Positions 39,246 to 47,693 of a DNA stretch of 64,000 bases are shown here, in pieces. Within the stretch, counting starts at the first letter, position 1. The number at the start of each line of letters is the position of its first letter. This stretch comes from Microbacterium sp. UFMG61 (GTDB lineage: Bacteria; Actinomycetota; Actinomycetes; Actinomycetales; Microbacteriaceae). The position numbers and the translations under genes are program-made. The notes beneath the pieces were generated by a model, which worked only from the letters and a program-made list of their open reading frames with translations, was not told where the DNA came from and searched no databases. The stretch lies in the NCBI RefSeq assembly GCF_015354505.1, contig NZ_JACAFP010000004.1, positions 165,497 to 229,496 of the forward strand, given 5' to 3'.

Positions 39246-40102
39246 ACCCACCGTCGGAGCAGATACTTCTCGACCAGCACGAGAAGAGCGTTGGTGATCG
39301 TCCCGAGAAGCGCGAGCAGGACGATCGACAGGATGATCCTGTCCACTCGGCCGCTGTTCTGCGAGTCCGTGAGCAGGAACCCGAGTCCCATCGACGAGGC
39401 GATCAGCTCGGCGGCGACGAGGAACAGCCAGGCCTGCGCGAGAGCGAGGCGGAGTCCTGCGACGACCGATGGCACGACGGCGGGCAGCTGCACGGTGCGG
39501 AACAGCGACCAGCCTCGGAGGCTGAACGAGCGACCTGCCTCCACGAGCTGAGGGTCGACGTGACGGAGGGCCGAGGCGACGGTCGTGTACACGGGGAAGA
39601 AGGCGCCGATGGCGATCAGCGTCACCTTGGACTCCTCGCCGATCTGCATCCACAGGATCAGCAGCGGCACCCAGGCCAGCGACGGCACAGCGCGGACCGC
39701 CGAGAGCGTGGGACTGAGCAGCACGTCGCCGATCCGCGAGAGCCCGACGATACCCGCGATCACGAGTCCGATCACCGATCCGATCGCGAAACCGAGCAGC
39801 ACGCGCTGCACCGAGATCGCGATGTGCGTCCACAGCTGCCCGCGCTCGGCCAGCTCGACGCCCGCGGAGAAGACGGACTCCGGAGACGGGAGGAGGTAGG
39901 GCGCGACGAACCCGGTGGTCGTCGCGATCTGCCAGGTGATGACGATGAGGACAGGCAGCAGGAACCCACCGGCGATCCGCACCGCAGGGCGGTCCCACGC
40001 ATGCCGAGCGCCCACCTCAGAGTGCCGACGGACGCCGCGGCCGGCGTCGAGCGCGTCCCTCGTGTCTGCGGGCACCACCACGCGCTGGTCGGGAAGGATC
40101 AC
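39242..40102 (-). CDS. ABC transporter permease, sulfonate/nitrate/taurine type
   Basis: A 286-residue BPD-type inner-membrane permease with six or so transmembrane helices. The EAA-like loop (ALRHVDPQLVEAGRSFSLRGWSLFRTVQLPAVVPSVVAGLRLAL) that docks the ATPase is clear. It resembles SsuC/TauC. It begins with GTG overlapping the binding-protein stop (GTGA) and is followed by acs with another 4-base overlap. Confidence 0.9.
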   Translation of the reverse strand: MILPDQRVVVPADTRDALDAGRGVRRHSEVGARHAWDRPAVRIAGGFLLPVLIVITWQIATTTGFVAPYLLPSPESVFSAGVELAERGQLWTHIAISVQRVLLGFAIGSVIGLVIAGIVGLSRIGDVLLSPTLSAVRAVPSLAWVPLLILWMQIGEESKVTLIAIGAFFPVYTTVASALRHVDPQLVEAGRSFSLRGWSLFRTVQLPAVVPSVVAGLRLALAQAWLFLVAAELIASSMGLGFLLTDSQNSGRVDRIILSIVLLALLGTITNALLVLVEKYLLRRWV

Positions 40103-41145
40103 TCGTCCCCGACCGCCTTCTCGGCGAACGTCGCGTTCACGATCGAGTCGAGTGCCTTGTCGACCGAATCCTTGCCGCCCTGGACATCGCCGGAATCGAC
40201 GAGCACGGGGGCGATCTTCTCGAGCACGGCGATCTGATCGTCGCCCGGGATGCCGCTCACGTCGAGGTTCGAGCGCTCGGTGATCACGGTCTCCGCGACC
40301 TCGATGTCGATGCCGGCGACTTCGGCGAGCAGCGCAGCCGTCTCATCGGGGTTCTCGAGGGCCCACTCGCGCGCCTGCTCGTATGCGTCGACGACGGCCT
40401 GAGCGAGATCGGCGTGGTTCTCGATGAAATCCTCGGAGGCGTTCAGGAACCCGTACGTGTTGAAGTCGACGTTGCGGTAGACCAGCTGGTCGGCCGACTC
40501 CACCTCGGCCGCGGCCATGATCGGGTCGAGTCCGGCCCAGGCGTCGACCGAACCGCCGTCGAGCGCAGCGCGCCCGTCCGCGTGCTGGAGGTTCTGCACC
40601 TCGACGTCGTCGACCGAGAGGCCCGCCTCCTCGAGCGACTGCAGCAGGAAGAAATAGGGATCCGTGCCCTTCGTCGCGGCGACCGACTTGCCCGCGAGAT
40701 CCTCGACCGACGTGATGTCGCTGTCAGGACCGACGACGATGGCCGACCACTCGGGCTGCGAGAAGATGTCGATGACCTGGATGGGCGAGCCGTTCGATCG
40801 GGCCAGCAGCGCGGCCGAGCCGGCGGTCGACCCCACGTCGATCGATCCGGAGCGCAGCAGTTCGTTCGCCTTGTTGGAGCCGGCGGACTGCACCCACTCG
40901 ACCGCGACGTCGTCACCGAGGATGTCCTCGAGGATTCCCTGGTCGCGGATCACGAGGCTGAGCGGGTTGTAGGTCGCGAAGTCGATCGACAGCGTGTCTG
41001 CGGACCATTCGCCCGACGCGGCCGCATAGTCCGTCGTCGTGTCCGAGGCCGTGGCGTTCTCTCCGGCGACGCAGCCGGATGCGACGAGCATCATCGTCCC
41101 GGCGATGGCGATCGCGGGGATGATTCGGCGGGTGATGGTGCTCAT
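40099..41145 (-). CDS. ABC transporter substrate-binding lipoprotein, sulfonate/nitrate type
   Basis: A 348-residue periplasmic-type binding protein with a lipoprotein signal: basic start, hydrophobic core and lipobox VASGC with the lipidated Cys at residue 25. The mature region resembles SsuA/TauA (SNKANELLRSGSIDVGSTAGSAALLARSNGSPI, SVEDLAGKSVAATKGTDPYFFLLQSLEEAGL). Ligand identity cannot be read from sequence; aliphatic sulfonates are the leading guess because homocysteine synthase is in the same operon. Confidence 0.9.
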   Translation of the reverse strand: MSTITRRIIPAIAIAGTMMLVASGCVAGENATASDTTTDYAAASGEWSADTLSIDFATYNPLSLVIRDQGILEDILGDDVAVEWVQSAGSNKANELLRSGSIDVGSTAGSAALLARSNGSPIQVIDIFSQPEWSAIVVGPDSDITSVEDLAGKSVAATKGTDPYFFLLQSLEEAGLSVDDVEVQNLQHADGRAALDGGSVDAWAGLDPIMAAAEVESADQLVYRNVDFNTYGFLNASEDFIENHADLAQAVVDAYEQAREWALENPDETAALLAEVAGIDIEVAETVITERSNLDVSGIPGDDQIAVLEKIAPVLVDSGDVQGGKDSVDKALDSIVNATFAEKAVGDE

Positions 41146-41996
41146 CGGGTCTCCTCGGTGGCGGTGCTGTGGTGGGTGTCGACGCCGAGTCCCTCGAGGA
41201 GCTCGGCACGGAGGTTCGCGAGGCCGCGATCGGCGCGGTCACGGGGGCGGAAGCCGGGCACGGTGATCGTTCGCGCGATGGATGGCGCATCCGACTCGTC
41301 GTCGCCGACGAGAGTGCGTAGAAGCAGCACGCGATCGGCGAGGTAGAGGGCCTCCTCGACGTCGTGGGTGACGAGGAGGACGGTGGTGGGCTCGGCGGCG
41401 TGGATCTTCAGGAGCAGATCGTGCATCCGCAATCGCGTGAGGGCGTCGAGCGCGCCGAAGGGCTCGTCGAGCAGAAGGACGCCGGGATTGCGGGCGAGCG
41501 CGCGGGCCAGAGAGGCGCGCTGCGCCATCCCTCCGGACACCTCGCGTGGGCGCTGGTCGGCCGCCTGCTCGAGTCCGACGAGAGCGAGCAGCTCGCGCAC
41601 TCGTTCGCGGCCCTCACGTCGCGCGGTGCCGCGAGGAAGTCCGAGCTCGACATTCTGCGCGATGGTTCGCCACGGCAGGAGCCGCGGCTCCTGGAAGGCG
41701 ATCGCGGTGCGCTCGTCGACATCGGCGACACCGGAGTCATCGATCAGGATGCGTCCGCCCGTCGGCGCATCCAACCCGCCGACAAGGCGCAGGAGCGTCG
41801 ACTTCCCGCATCCGGACGGCCCGACGATCGCGACGATCTCGCCGGCGGCGACGTCGACGTCGACTCCGCGGAGGACCTCGCGGCGGCCACGTGTGACGGC
41901 GAAGCTCCGCTCCACCCCGTGCAGGCGCACGGGCTGCGCAGTGCCGGCGACGGCCGGACCGCGCGCCGTCGAGGGCGCGGAGAGCAGAGAGGTCAT
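41142..41996 (-). CDS. ABC transporter ATP-binding protein, sulfonate/nitrate type
   Basis: A 284-residue ATPase with Walker A GPSGCGKST, Q-loop AFQEPRLLPW, signature EVSGGMAQR, Walker B VLLLDEPFGALD and the switch His in LLVTHDVEEAL. The EPRLLPW Q-loop is typical of SsuB/TauB/NrtD-type subunits. It is the first gene of the operon and overlaps the binding-protein gene by 4 bases. Only a weak AGGG lies near its ATG. Confidence 0.92.
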   Translation of the reverse strand: MTSLLSAPSTARGPAVAGTAQPVRLHGVERSFAVTRGRREVLRGVDVDVAAGEIVAIVGPSGCGKSTLLRLVGGLDAPTGGRILIDDSGVADVDERTAIAFQEPRLLPWRTIAQNVELGLPRGTARREGRERVRELLALVGLEQAADQRPREVSGGMAQRASLARALARNPGVLLLDEPFGALDALTRLRMHDLLLKIHAAEPTTVLLVTHDVEEALYLADRVLLLRTLVGDDESDAPSIARTITVPGFRPRDRADRGLANLRAELLEGLGVDTHHSTATEETR

Positions 41997-42024
41997 GTCC
42001 CTATGCTGTCCAACCGGACGAAAT

Positions 42025-42054
42025 GTGACGAATGCGAACGTAATGTTCGGTCAC
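42025..42054. promoter_or_regulatory. Nested inverted repeats upstream of ABC-acs-metY operon
   Basis: CGAAC (42035-42039) pairs with GTTCG (42045-42049), and GTGAC (42025-42029) with GTCAC (42050-42054). They lie 29-58 bases upstream of the first gene and could bind a sulfur-responsive repressor. The arms are not symmetric, so this is tentative. Confidence 0.35.
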
Positions 42055-42090
42055 GGACCCCCACACTCCGCCGGGACGGGCGGATACGCG

Positions 42091-42126
42091 GAACGGGCCG
42101 CCATCCCGAAGGATGACGGCCCGTTC
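42091..42126 (-). terminator. rpsA terminator
   Basis: A 16-bp stem with one mismatch (42091-42106 with 42111-42126) and loop CGAA, 15 bases past the rpsA stop on the minus strand. Confidence 0.85.
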
Positions 42127-42141
42127 CAGAAAGCGTGATGC

Positions 42142-43596
42142 TTACGCGTTGCCGCCCGAGAGCTTCTCGCGCAGAGCCGCGAGTGCCTCGTCGTCAGCGA
42201 GCGTGCCCGCACCGGCGGATTCGCTCGAGAACGCCTGGCCGCCGAAGTCCTCGCCGGCAGCAGCCTCGGCCTCGGCCGCCTTGGTGACCTGAGCCTTGTG
42301 GGCCTCCCAGCGAGCCTGGGCTGCAGCGTACTCCTGCTCCCATGCCTCGCGCTGAGCGTCGAAGCCGTCCTTCCACGCACCGGTCTCGGCGTCGAAGCCC
42401 TCCGGGTACTTGTACTCGCCGTTCTCGTCGTACTCAGCGAGCATGCCGTAGAGAGCCGGGTCGAACTCGGTGCCGTTGGGGTCGACCGACTCGTTGGCCT
42501 GCTTCAGCGACAGCGAGATGCGGCGACGCTCGAGGTCGATGTCGATGACCTTGACGAACACCTCTTCGCCGACGGAGACGACCTGCTCGGCCAGCTCGAC
42601 GTGCTTGCTGGAGAGCTCGGAGATGTGGACGAGGCCCTCGATGCCGTCTGCGACGCGCACGAACGCACCGAACGGAACGAGCTTGGTGACCTTACCCGGC
42701 GTGACCTGACCGATCGCGTGGGTACGGGCGAACACCTGCCACGGGTCCTCCTGCGTCGCCTTCAGCGACAGGGAGACGCGCTCGCGGTCGAGGTCGACCT
42801 CGAGGATCTCGACGGTGACCTCCTGGCCCACCTCGACGACCTCGGAGGCGTGCTCGATGTGCTTCCAGGACAGCTCGGAGACGTGCACGAGGCCGTCCAC
42901 GCCACCCAGGTCGACGAACGCACCGAAGTTGACGATCGACGAGACGACACCCTTGCGGACCTGACCCTTGTGCAGGTTGTTGAGGAACGTCGTGCGGGAC
43001 TCGGACTGCGTCTGCTCGAGCAGAGCGCGGCGCGACAGGACCACGTTGTTGCGGTTCTTGTCGAGCTCGAGGATCTTCGCCTCGATCTCCTGGCCGAGGT
43101 ACGGCGTGAGGTCGCGGACGCGGCGCAGCTCGATGAGCGAGGCCGGGAGGAAGCCACGGAGGCCGATGTCGACGATGAGGCCACCCTTGACGACCTCGAT
43201 GACGGTGCCGGTGACGACGCCGTCGTTCTCCTTGATCTTCTCGACGTCTCCCCAGGCACGCTCGTACTGAGCACGCTTCTTGGAGAGGATCAGACGGCCT
43301 TCCTTGTCCTCCTTCTGGAGAACCAGGGCCTCGACCTCGTCGCCGACCTTGACGACCTCGTTGGGGTCGACGTCGTGCTTGATCGAGAGCTCGCGCGAGG
43401 GGATGACACCCTCGGTCTTGTATCCGACATCGAGCAGGACCTCGTCGCGGTCGATCTTGACGATCGTGCCTTCGATGATGTCGCCGTCGTTGAAGAACTT
43501 CAGGGTCTTCTCGACCGCGGCCAGGAAGTCCTCAGCAGATCCGATGTCGTTGATGGCGACCTGCTTGGTGGCCGGGGCGGTCGTTGCGGTAGTCAT
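42142..43596 (-). CDS. rpsA: 30S ribosomal protein S1
   Basis: A 484-residue protein with four S1 OB-fold repeats (starting about residues 35, 120, 207 and 292), each showing the G-x-V-x-x-I/V... DVGYKTEGVIP-type pattern. S1 unwinds and docks mRNA on the 30S subunit. The actinobacterial four-repeat form is shorter than the six-repeat E. coli protein. The acidic, Ala/Glu-rich C-terminus is probably disordered. Start MTTATTAPATKQ at 43596 is preferred, with AAGGAC upstream; an open extension to 43716 is non-coding in character. A candidate -10 (TAGCCT) near 43735-43740 would leave a leader of about 130 bases, room for autogenous control. Confidence 0.95.
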   Translation of the reverse strand: MTTATTAPATKQVAINDIGSAEDFLAAVEKTLKFFNDGDIIEGTIVKIDRDEVLLDVGYKTEGVIPSRELSIKHDVDPNEVVKVGDEVEALVLQKEDKEGRLILSKKRAQYERAWGDVEKIKENDGVVTGTVIEVVKGGLIVDIGLRGFLPASLIELRRVRDLTPYLGQEIEAKILELDKNRNNVVLSRRALLEQTQSESRTTFLNNLHKGQVRKGVVSSIVNFGAFVDLGGVDGLVHVSELSWKHIEHASEVVEVGQEVTVEILEVDLDRERVSLSLKATQEDPWQVFARTHAIGQVTPGKVTKLVPFGAFVRVADGIEGLVHISELSSKHVELAEQVVSVGEEVFVKVIDIDLERRRISLSLKQANESVDPNGTEFDPALYGMLAEYDENGEYKYPEGFDAETGAWKDGFDAQREAWEQEYAAAQARWEAHKAQVTKAAEAEAAAGEDFGGQAFSSESAGAGTLADDEALAALREKLSGGNA

Positions 43597-43805
43597 GTAG
43601 TGGGTTGTCCTTGTTGAATGGAGTCTCGGGCTGCGGGGCAACGGACGCGCACGTCCGACAGCATGCTCCACAGCGGTTGATGGGGTGTTCGATGCCACGA
43701 GGGCATGCACAGGCACGCCACGAGTGACACTTCAGGCTATCAGATGTCGGGCGCCGACGGAGGATGACGATGACGGAATCCGGCGGGCACTGCAAGACTG
43801 TGCTC

Positions 43806-44741
43806 ATGCCTCGCGCCGACAAGCTCCTCCTGCTCGACACCGCAAGCCTCTACTTCCGCGCCTTCTACGGCGTGCCCGACAAGGTGACGGCTCCCGACGG
43901 CTCTCCGATCAACGCGGTGCGGGGCATGCTCGACATCGTCGCGAAGCTCGTGACGCTGTACGAACCGACCCACGTCGTGGCCTGCTGGGACGACGACTGG
44001 CGCCCCCAGTGGAGGGTCGATCTGATCCCGAGCTACAAGTCGCATCGCGTGGTGGAGGCCGTCCCGACCGGACCCGACGTCGAAGAGGTGCCGGATCCGC
44101 TCGAGGCGCAGATCCCTCTGATCCGCGAGACCCTCGGGCTGCTCGGGATTCCGATCATCGGCGTGGCCGAGCATGAGGCCGACGATGTGATCGGCACCCT
44201 GGCGACGCACGCCACCATGCCGGTCGACATCGTCACGGGGGATCGCGACCTGTTCCAACTCGTCGATGACGCACGGGACGTTCGCGTCGTCTACACGGCG
44301 CGCGGCATGAGCAACCTCGAGATCGTCACGGATTCGGTCGTCGTCACGAAGTACGGAGTGCTGCCTAGCCAGTACGCCGACTTCGCCACGATGCGCGGCG
44401 ACGCATCCGACGGCCTGCCCGGCGTCGCCGGGGTCGGCGAGAAGACGGCGGCCACCCTGCTGCAGGCGCACGGAGACCTCGCGGGAGTCCGCGCCGCCGC
44501 GGAATCCGGTGAAGGCATGAGTGCCGGCGTGCGGGCCAAGGTGCTCGCCGCATCGGACTACCTCGACGTCGCGCCGACGGTCGTCGCCGTCGCGACCGCT
44601 CTCGAGATCACGGCACCCGATGCCGCGCTCCGTCCGCTGGACCCGTCGGACGTCGATGTGGCGACCGCTGTCGCGGAGAAGTGGAACCTCGGCACCTCGA
44701 TGACCCGCGCGATCGCCGCCGTGGCGACGACAGGAGATTGA
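43806..44741 (+). CDS. Stand-alone 5'-3' exonuclease (PolA N-terminal-like)
   Basis: A 311-residue protein equivalent to the 5' nuclease domain of DNA polymerase I, without polymerase domains. The metal-binding acidic residues are present in LLLLDTASLYFRAF, CWDDDW, EHEADDVIGTLA, VTGDRDLFQL and the helix-hairpin-helix DASDGLPGVAGVGEKTAATLL. It would remove RNA primers and flaps. I start it at ATG 43806 (MPRADKLLLL), where the conserved domain begins; upstream in-frame codons are open to 43764. It converges on the PHP-domain gene with a 27-base gap. Confidence 0.9.
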   Translation: MPRADKLLLLDTASLYFRAFYGVPDKVTAPDGSPINAVRGMLDIVAKLVTLYEPTHVVACWDDDWRPQWRVDLIPSYKSHRVVEAVPTGPDVEEVPDPLEAQIPLIRETLGLLGIPIIGVAEHEADDVIGTLATHATMPVDIVTGDRDLFQLVDDARDVRVVYTARGMSNLEIVTDSVVVTKYGVLPSQYADFATMRGDASDGLPGVAGVGEKTAATLLQAHGDLAGVRAAAESGEGMSAGVRAKVLAASDYLDVAPTVVAVATALEITAPDAALRPLDPSDVDVATAVAEKWNLGTSMTRAIAAVATTGD

Positions 44742-44768
44742 GCTCGCCCACGCCCTCGGGCGACGGGG

Positions 44769-45755
44769 TCAGCCGGCCCAGGCGAGAAGACGTTCGAGCC
44801 CCCAGGTCGTGATGATGCGCGATGCGGGCACGCCGGCACGTTCCGCTCGTGCGGCCCCATGGTCGAGCAGCGACAGCTGCCCCGGAGCGTGGGCGTCGGA
44901 GTCAATGGAGAACAGGCATCCCGCCTTGAGCGCGATCGCGATGAGCTCGTCCGGCGGATCCTGCCGCTCCGGTCGGGAGTTGATCTCGACGGCGACGCCG
45001 TTGTCCGCGCACGCGGCGAAGACCGCTTCGGCATCGAAGGCGGAAGCCGGTCGAGTTCCGCGCTCACCCTGCACGAGGCGTCCCGTGCAGTGCCCGAGAA
45101 CGTTGACTCGGGGATTCGACACCGCGTCGATCATGCGCGCGGTCATCGGCCTCGCGTCCATCCGCAGCTTCGAATGGACGGACGCCACGACGATGTCGAG
45201 CTCGCCGAGCAGCGCGTCCTCCTGGTCGAGGGCACCGTCGTCGAGGATGTCGACCTCGATGCCGGCGAGAAGAGCGAAACCCTCCCCCGACTCGGCCCGG
45301 ACGAGCGGCATCTGCTCGCGCAGCCGGTCTGCAGACAGCCCCCGTGCCACCCTGAGCCGCGGCGAGTGATCCGTCACGGCCTGATACTCGTGTCCCAGTG
45401 CTCGCGCGGCGGCCGCCATCACCGGGATCGACGTCGTGCCGTCGGACCAGTCCGTATGCGCGTGCAGATCGCCGCGCAGCTTTCCCCTGAGCTCCGACAC
45501 GATCTCCGGTTCGACCTCGCCACGCAGCTCCACGAGATAGTCGGGGACCTCTCCCCCCTGGGCCTGCCGGATGACCGCGAACGTCGACTCGCCGATGCCC
45601 TTGGCCGCGCGGAGCCTGGTCGGGTCTGAGCGGACGTCATCCGGCAGCTGCTGCAGACTGGCCGCCGCCTGACGGAACGCCTTCGCCCGATATCGGGACG
45701 CCCGCTCGCGCTCGAGCAGCGATGCGATCTCGAGCAGCGCGGCGACCGGGTCCAT
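44769..45755 (-). CDS. PHP-domain phosphoesterase with N-terminal PolX-like HhH region
   Basis: The 328-residue product joins an N-terminal helical region with helix-hairpin-helix (SRYRAKAFRQAAASL, LRAAKGIGEST; residues 1-85) to a PHP domain (residues 90-328) with metal motifs DLHAHTDWSDGT, TDHSP, HSKL, HCTG and SDAHAPG. This is the arrangement of bacterial family X polymerase (PolX) with the palm and fingers removed. It could be a nuclease or phosphatase acting on DNA ends. It follows trpD by 7 bases and so shares its transcript. Confidence 0.88.
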   Translation of the reverse strand: MDPVAALLEIASLLERERASRYRAKAFRQAAASLQQLPDDVRSDPTRLRAAKGIGESTFAVIRQAQGGEVPDYLVELRGEVEPEIVSELRGKLRGDLHAHTDWSDGTTSIPVMAAAARALGHEYQAVTDHSPRLRVARGLSADRLREQMPLVRAESGEGFALLAGIEVDILDDGALDQEDALLGELDIVVASVHSKLRMDARPMTARMIDAVSNPRVNVLGHCTGRLVQGERGTRPASAFDAEAVFAACADNGVAVEINSRPERQDPPDELIAIALKAGCLFSIDSDAHAPGQLSLLDHGAARAERAGVPASRIITTWGLERLLAWAG

Positions 45756-45762
45756 GTGCGAC

Positions 45763-46827
45763 CTACGCCGTGGCGAGTTCCCGGCTCACGCCGATCCACT
45801 CGTCGAGCTTCGCGGCGGCGCGACCGTCGTCGACGGCCGCCGCAGCACGGGCGTACCCCTCGCGCAGCCTCTCGAGGATCGGGCGCTGCACCTGATTCGC
45901 GTCCTGGGAGAGCTCGTAGGCGACGATGCCCGCGGCCGCATTCAGCAGCACGATGTCGCGGACCGGGCCGATCTCGCCCGAGAGCGTCCGGCGGAGCACC
46001 TCGGCATTGTGCTCCGGCGATCCCCCGATGAGATCGCTCAGGTCTGCGAGCGGGATTCCGAGGTCACGCGGGTCGAGATCGTGCTCATGGATGTCGCCTC
46101 GGGTGACTTCCCAGATGCGGCTGTGACCTGTCGTCGTCAGCTCATCGAGACCGTCGTCGCCGCGGAACACCAGCGCGGTCGCGCCGCGGGTGCGGAACAC
46201 GCCCGTGATCAGCGGCACCCGCTCGAGCTGTGCGACTCCGACCGCGTTCGCCTCCGCGCGCGCCGGGTTGCAGAGCGGTCCGAGCATGTTGAAGACCGTC
46301 GGAACCCCGAGCTCGGCGCGCACGGCCCCGGCGTGCTTGAAGCCGGGGTGAAAGGCACCCGCCCAGGCGAAGGTGATGCCGGTCCTGTCGAGGATCGACG
46401 CGACCGACGCCGGATCGAGCGTCAGCTCGAGGCCGAGAGCGCTGAGCACGTCGGACGACCCGGACGACGAGCTCGCCGCTCGGTTGCCGTGCTTCACCAC
46501 GGGCACTCCGGTCGCGCCGATGATCACCGCCGCGGTCGTCGACACGTTCACTGTTCCGACACGGTCGCCCCCGGTGCCGACGATGTCGAGCACATCGGGC
46601 GAGACGGGAAGAGGAACGGCGGCTTCGAGGATCGCGTCGCGGAAGCCGACGATCTCGTCGATGGTCTCGCCCTTGGCGCGCAGCGCCACGAGGAAGCCCG
46701 CGAGCTGCGCCTCGGTGACATCCCCGCGCATGATCTTCCGCATCGCCCACGTCGACTCCCAGACACTGAGGTCGCGACGCTCCAGAAGAGTGGTGAGCAC
46801 GTCGGACCAGGTCAGGGAATCAGCCAT
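45763..46827 (-). CDS. trpD: Anthranilate phosphoribosyltransferase
   Basis: Transfers phosphoribose from PRPP to anthranilate in tryptophan synthesis. The 354-residue product has the PRPP motif DIVGTGGDRVGTVNVSTTAA, the KHGNRAASSSSGSSDVL loop and the FAWAGAFHPGFKHA region. It is isolated from other trp genes and divergent from ctaE, an arrangement also found in mycobacteria. Start ATG 46827 is preceded at seven bases by TAGGAT and lacks a Shine-Dalgarno; the open frame continues upstream to 46917 but is not family-like. Confidence 0.95.
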   Translation of the reverse strand: MADSLTWSDVLTTLLERRDLSVWESTWAMRKIMRGDVTEAQLAGFLVALRAKGETIDEIVGFRDAILEAAVPLPVSPDVLDIVGTGGDRVGTVNVSTTAAVIIGATGVPVVKHGNRAASSSSGSSDVLSALGLELTLDPASVASILDRTGITFAWAGAFHPGFKHAGAVRAELGVPTVFNMLGPLCNPARAEANAVGVAQLERVPLITGVFRTRGATALVFRGDDGLDELTTTGHSRIWEVTRGDIHEHDLDPRDLGIPLADLSDLIGGSPEHNAEVLRRTLSGEIGPVRDIVLLNAAAGIVAYELSQDANQVQRPILERLREGYARAAAAVDDGRAAAKLDEWIGVSRELATA

Positions 46828-46834
46828 GTGTGCG

Positions 46835-46840
46835 ATCCTA
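46835..46840 (-). promoter_or_regulatory. -10-like TAGGAT, probable leaderless trpD start
   Basis: On the minus strand TAGGAT, seven bases, then ATG 46827. Confidence 0.5.
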
Positions 46841-46936
46841 TCGGCGCGGGGAAAACGTGCAGACTCTTCCACACGAGTGGTCCCGCTCGCGGCATCCCCC
46901 GTTTCCCGCGGATTCACCGAGGATTCGCAGTGTTTT

Positions 46937-46952
46937 CTTAGGGTTGCCTAAG
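46937..46952. promoter_or_regulatory. DtxR/IdeR-like iron box candidate between trpD and ctaE
   Basis: CTTAGG (46937-46942), spacer GTTG, CCTAAG (46947-46952) is a perfect 6+6 inverted repeat. Read from 46938 it agrees with the DtxR/IdeR consensus (TTAGGTTAGSCTAACCTAA) at about 12 of 19 positions by eye. It lies about 56 bases upstream of the candidate ctaE -10. Confidence 0.45.
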
Positions 46953-47007
46953 TCGAATCCGGTCCATTTGAGGGTCGTCGGTGCGAGAATCACGCCCGAG
47001 GATCGGC

Positions 47008-47013
47008 CATAAT
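47008..47013 (+). promoter_or_regulatory. -10-like CATAAT, probable leaderless ctaE start
   Basis: CATAAT is followed by GGAAGG and at once the GTG at 47020. The purine run has zero spacing from the GTG and so is unlikely to work as a Shine-Dalgarno. Confidence 0.5.
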
Positions 47014-47019
47014 GGAAGG

Positions 47020-47673
47020 GTGACGACCTCAGCGACGTATGCCCCGGCGGCAAGAACGATCAAGCGCCCCAACCCGGTAGCTGTCGGCACCATTGTGTGG
47101 CTCGGCAGCGAGGTGATGTTCTTCGCGGGACTCTTCGCGATCTACTTCACACTCCGCAGCACCTCCCCCGAGCTCTGGGCCGACCGCACCGAACTGCTGA
47201 ACGTTCCGTTCGCGTTCGTCAACACGGCCATCCTGGTGCTCTCCTCGTTCACGTGCCAGATGGGCGTGTTCGCGGCCGAGGACCTGCAGCCCTACCGGAT
47301 CGCCAAGGGCCAGAAGAACGGCGCGGGACGCCGTCGCCTCTTCGGCTGGGGCATGGTCGAGTGGTTCTTCCTCACCTTCGCTCTCGGCTCGATCTTCGTC
47401 GCGGGTCAGGTGTGGGAGTACGCGACGCTCGTCGCTGAAGGAATGCCGATCAGCGCCGACTCGTATGCCTCGGCCTTCTACCTGACGACCGGTTTCCACG
47501 CACTGCACGTCACCGGCGGCCTCATCGCGTTCCTGCTCGTCATCGGACGTGCGTACGCCGTCAAGAATTTCCGGCACAAGGAGGCGACCTCCTCGATCGT
47601 GGTGTCCTACTACTGGCACTTCGTCGACGTCGTCTGGATCGTGCTGTTCGTCGTTATCTACTTCCTGAAATAA
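47020..47673 (+). CDS. ctaE: Cytochrome c oxidase subunit III
   Basis: A 217-residue membrane protein of the aa3 oxidase with five transmembrane helices, the subunit III motifs [22 protein letters not shown] and [16 protein letters not shown], and the C-terminal [16 protein letters not shown] start it at GTG 47020 (MTTSATYAP), which is where family members begin and where a -10-like hexamer lies seven bases upstream. It opens the ctaE-qcrC-qcrA-qcrB operon, the standard actinobacterial arrangement for the bc1-aa3 supercomplex. Confidence 0.95.
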   Translation: MTTSATYAPAARTIKRPNPVAVGTIVWLGSEVMFFAGLFAIYFTLRSTSPELWADRTELLNVPFAFVNTAILVLSSFTCQMGVFAAEDLQPYRIAKGQKNGAGRRRLFGWGMVEWFFLTFALGSIFVAGQVWEYATLVAEGMPISADSYASAFYLTTGFHALHVTGGLIAFLLVIGRAYAVKNFRHKEATSSIVVSYYWHFVDVVWIVLFVVIYFLK

Positions 47674-47693
47674 GAGCGGAGCTGATCCCCGAG

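Noticed and set aside
37239..39998. Possible fusion of acs to an upstream 250-residue domain
   Set aside because: The open frame upstream of acs overlaps the permease gene in another frame and is Arg-rich with no domain; the permease reading is clearly the real one.
42035..42049. LexA/SOS box upstream of the ABC operon (CGAAC-N5-GTTCG)
   Set aside because: The actinobacterial LexA site has a 4-base spacer (GAAC-N4-GTTC); here it is 5, and the downstream genes are not DNA-repair genes.
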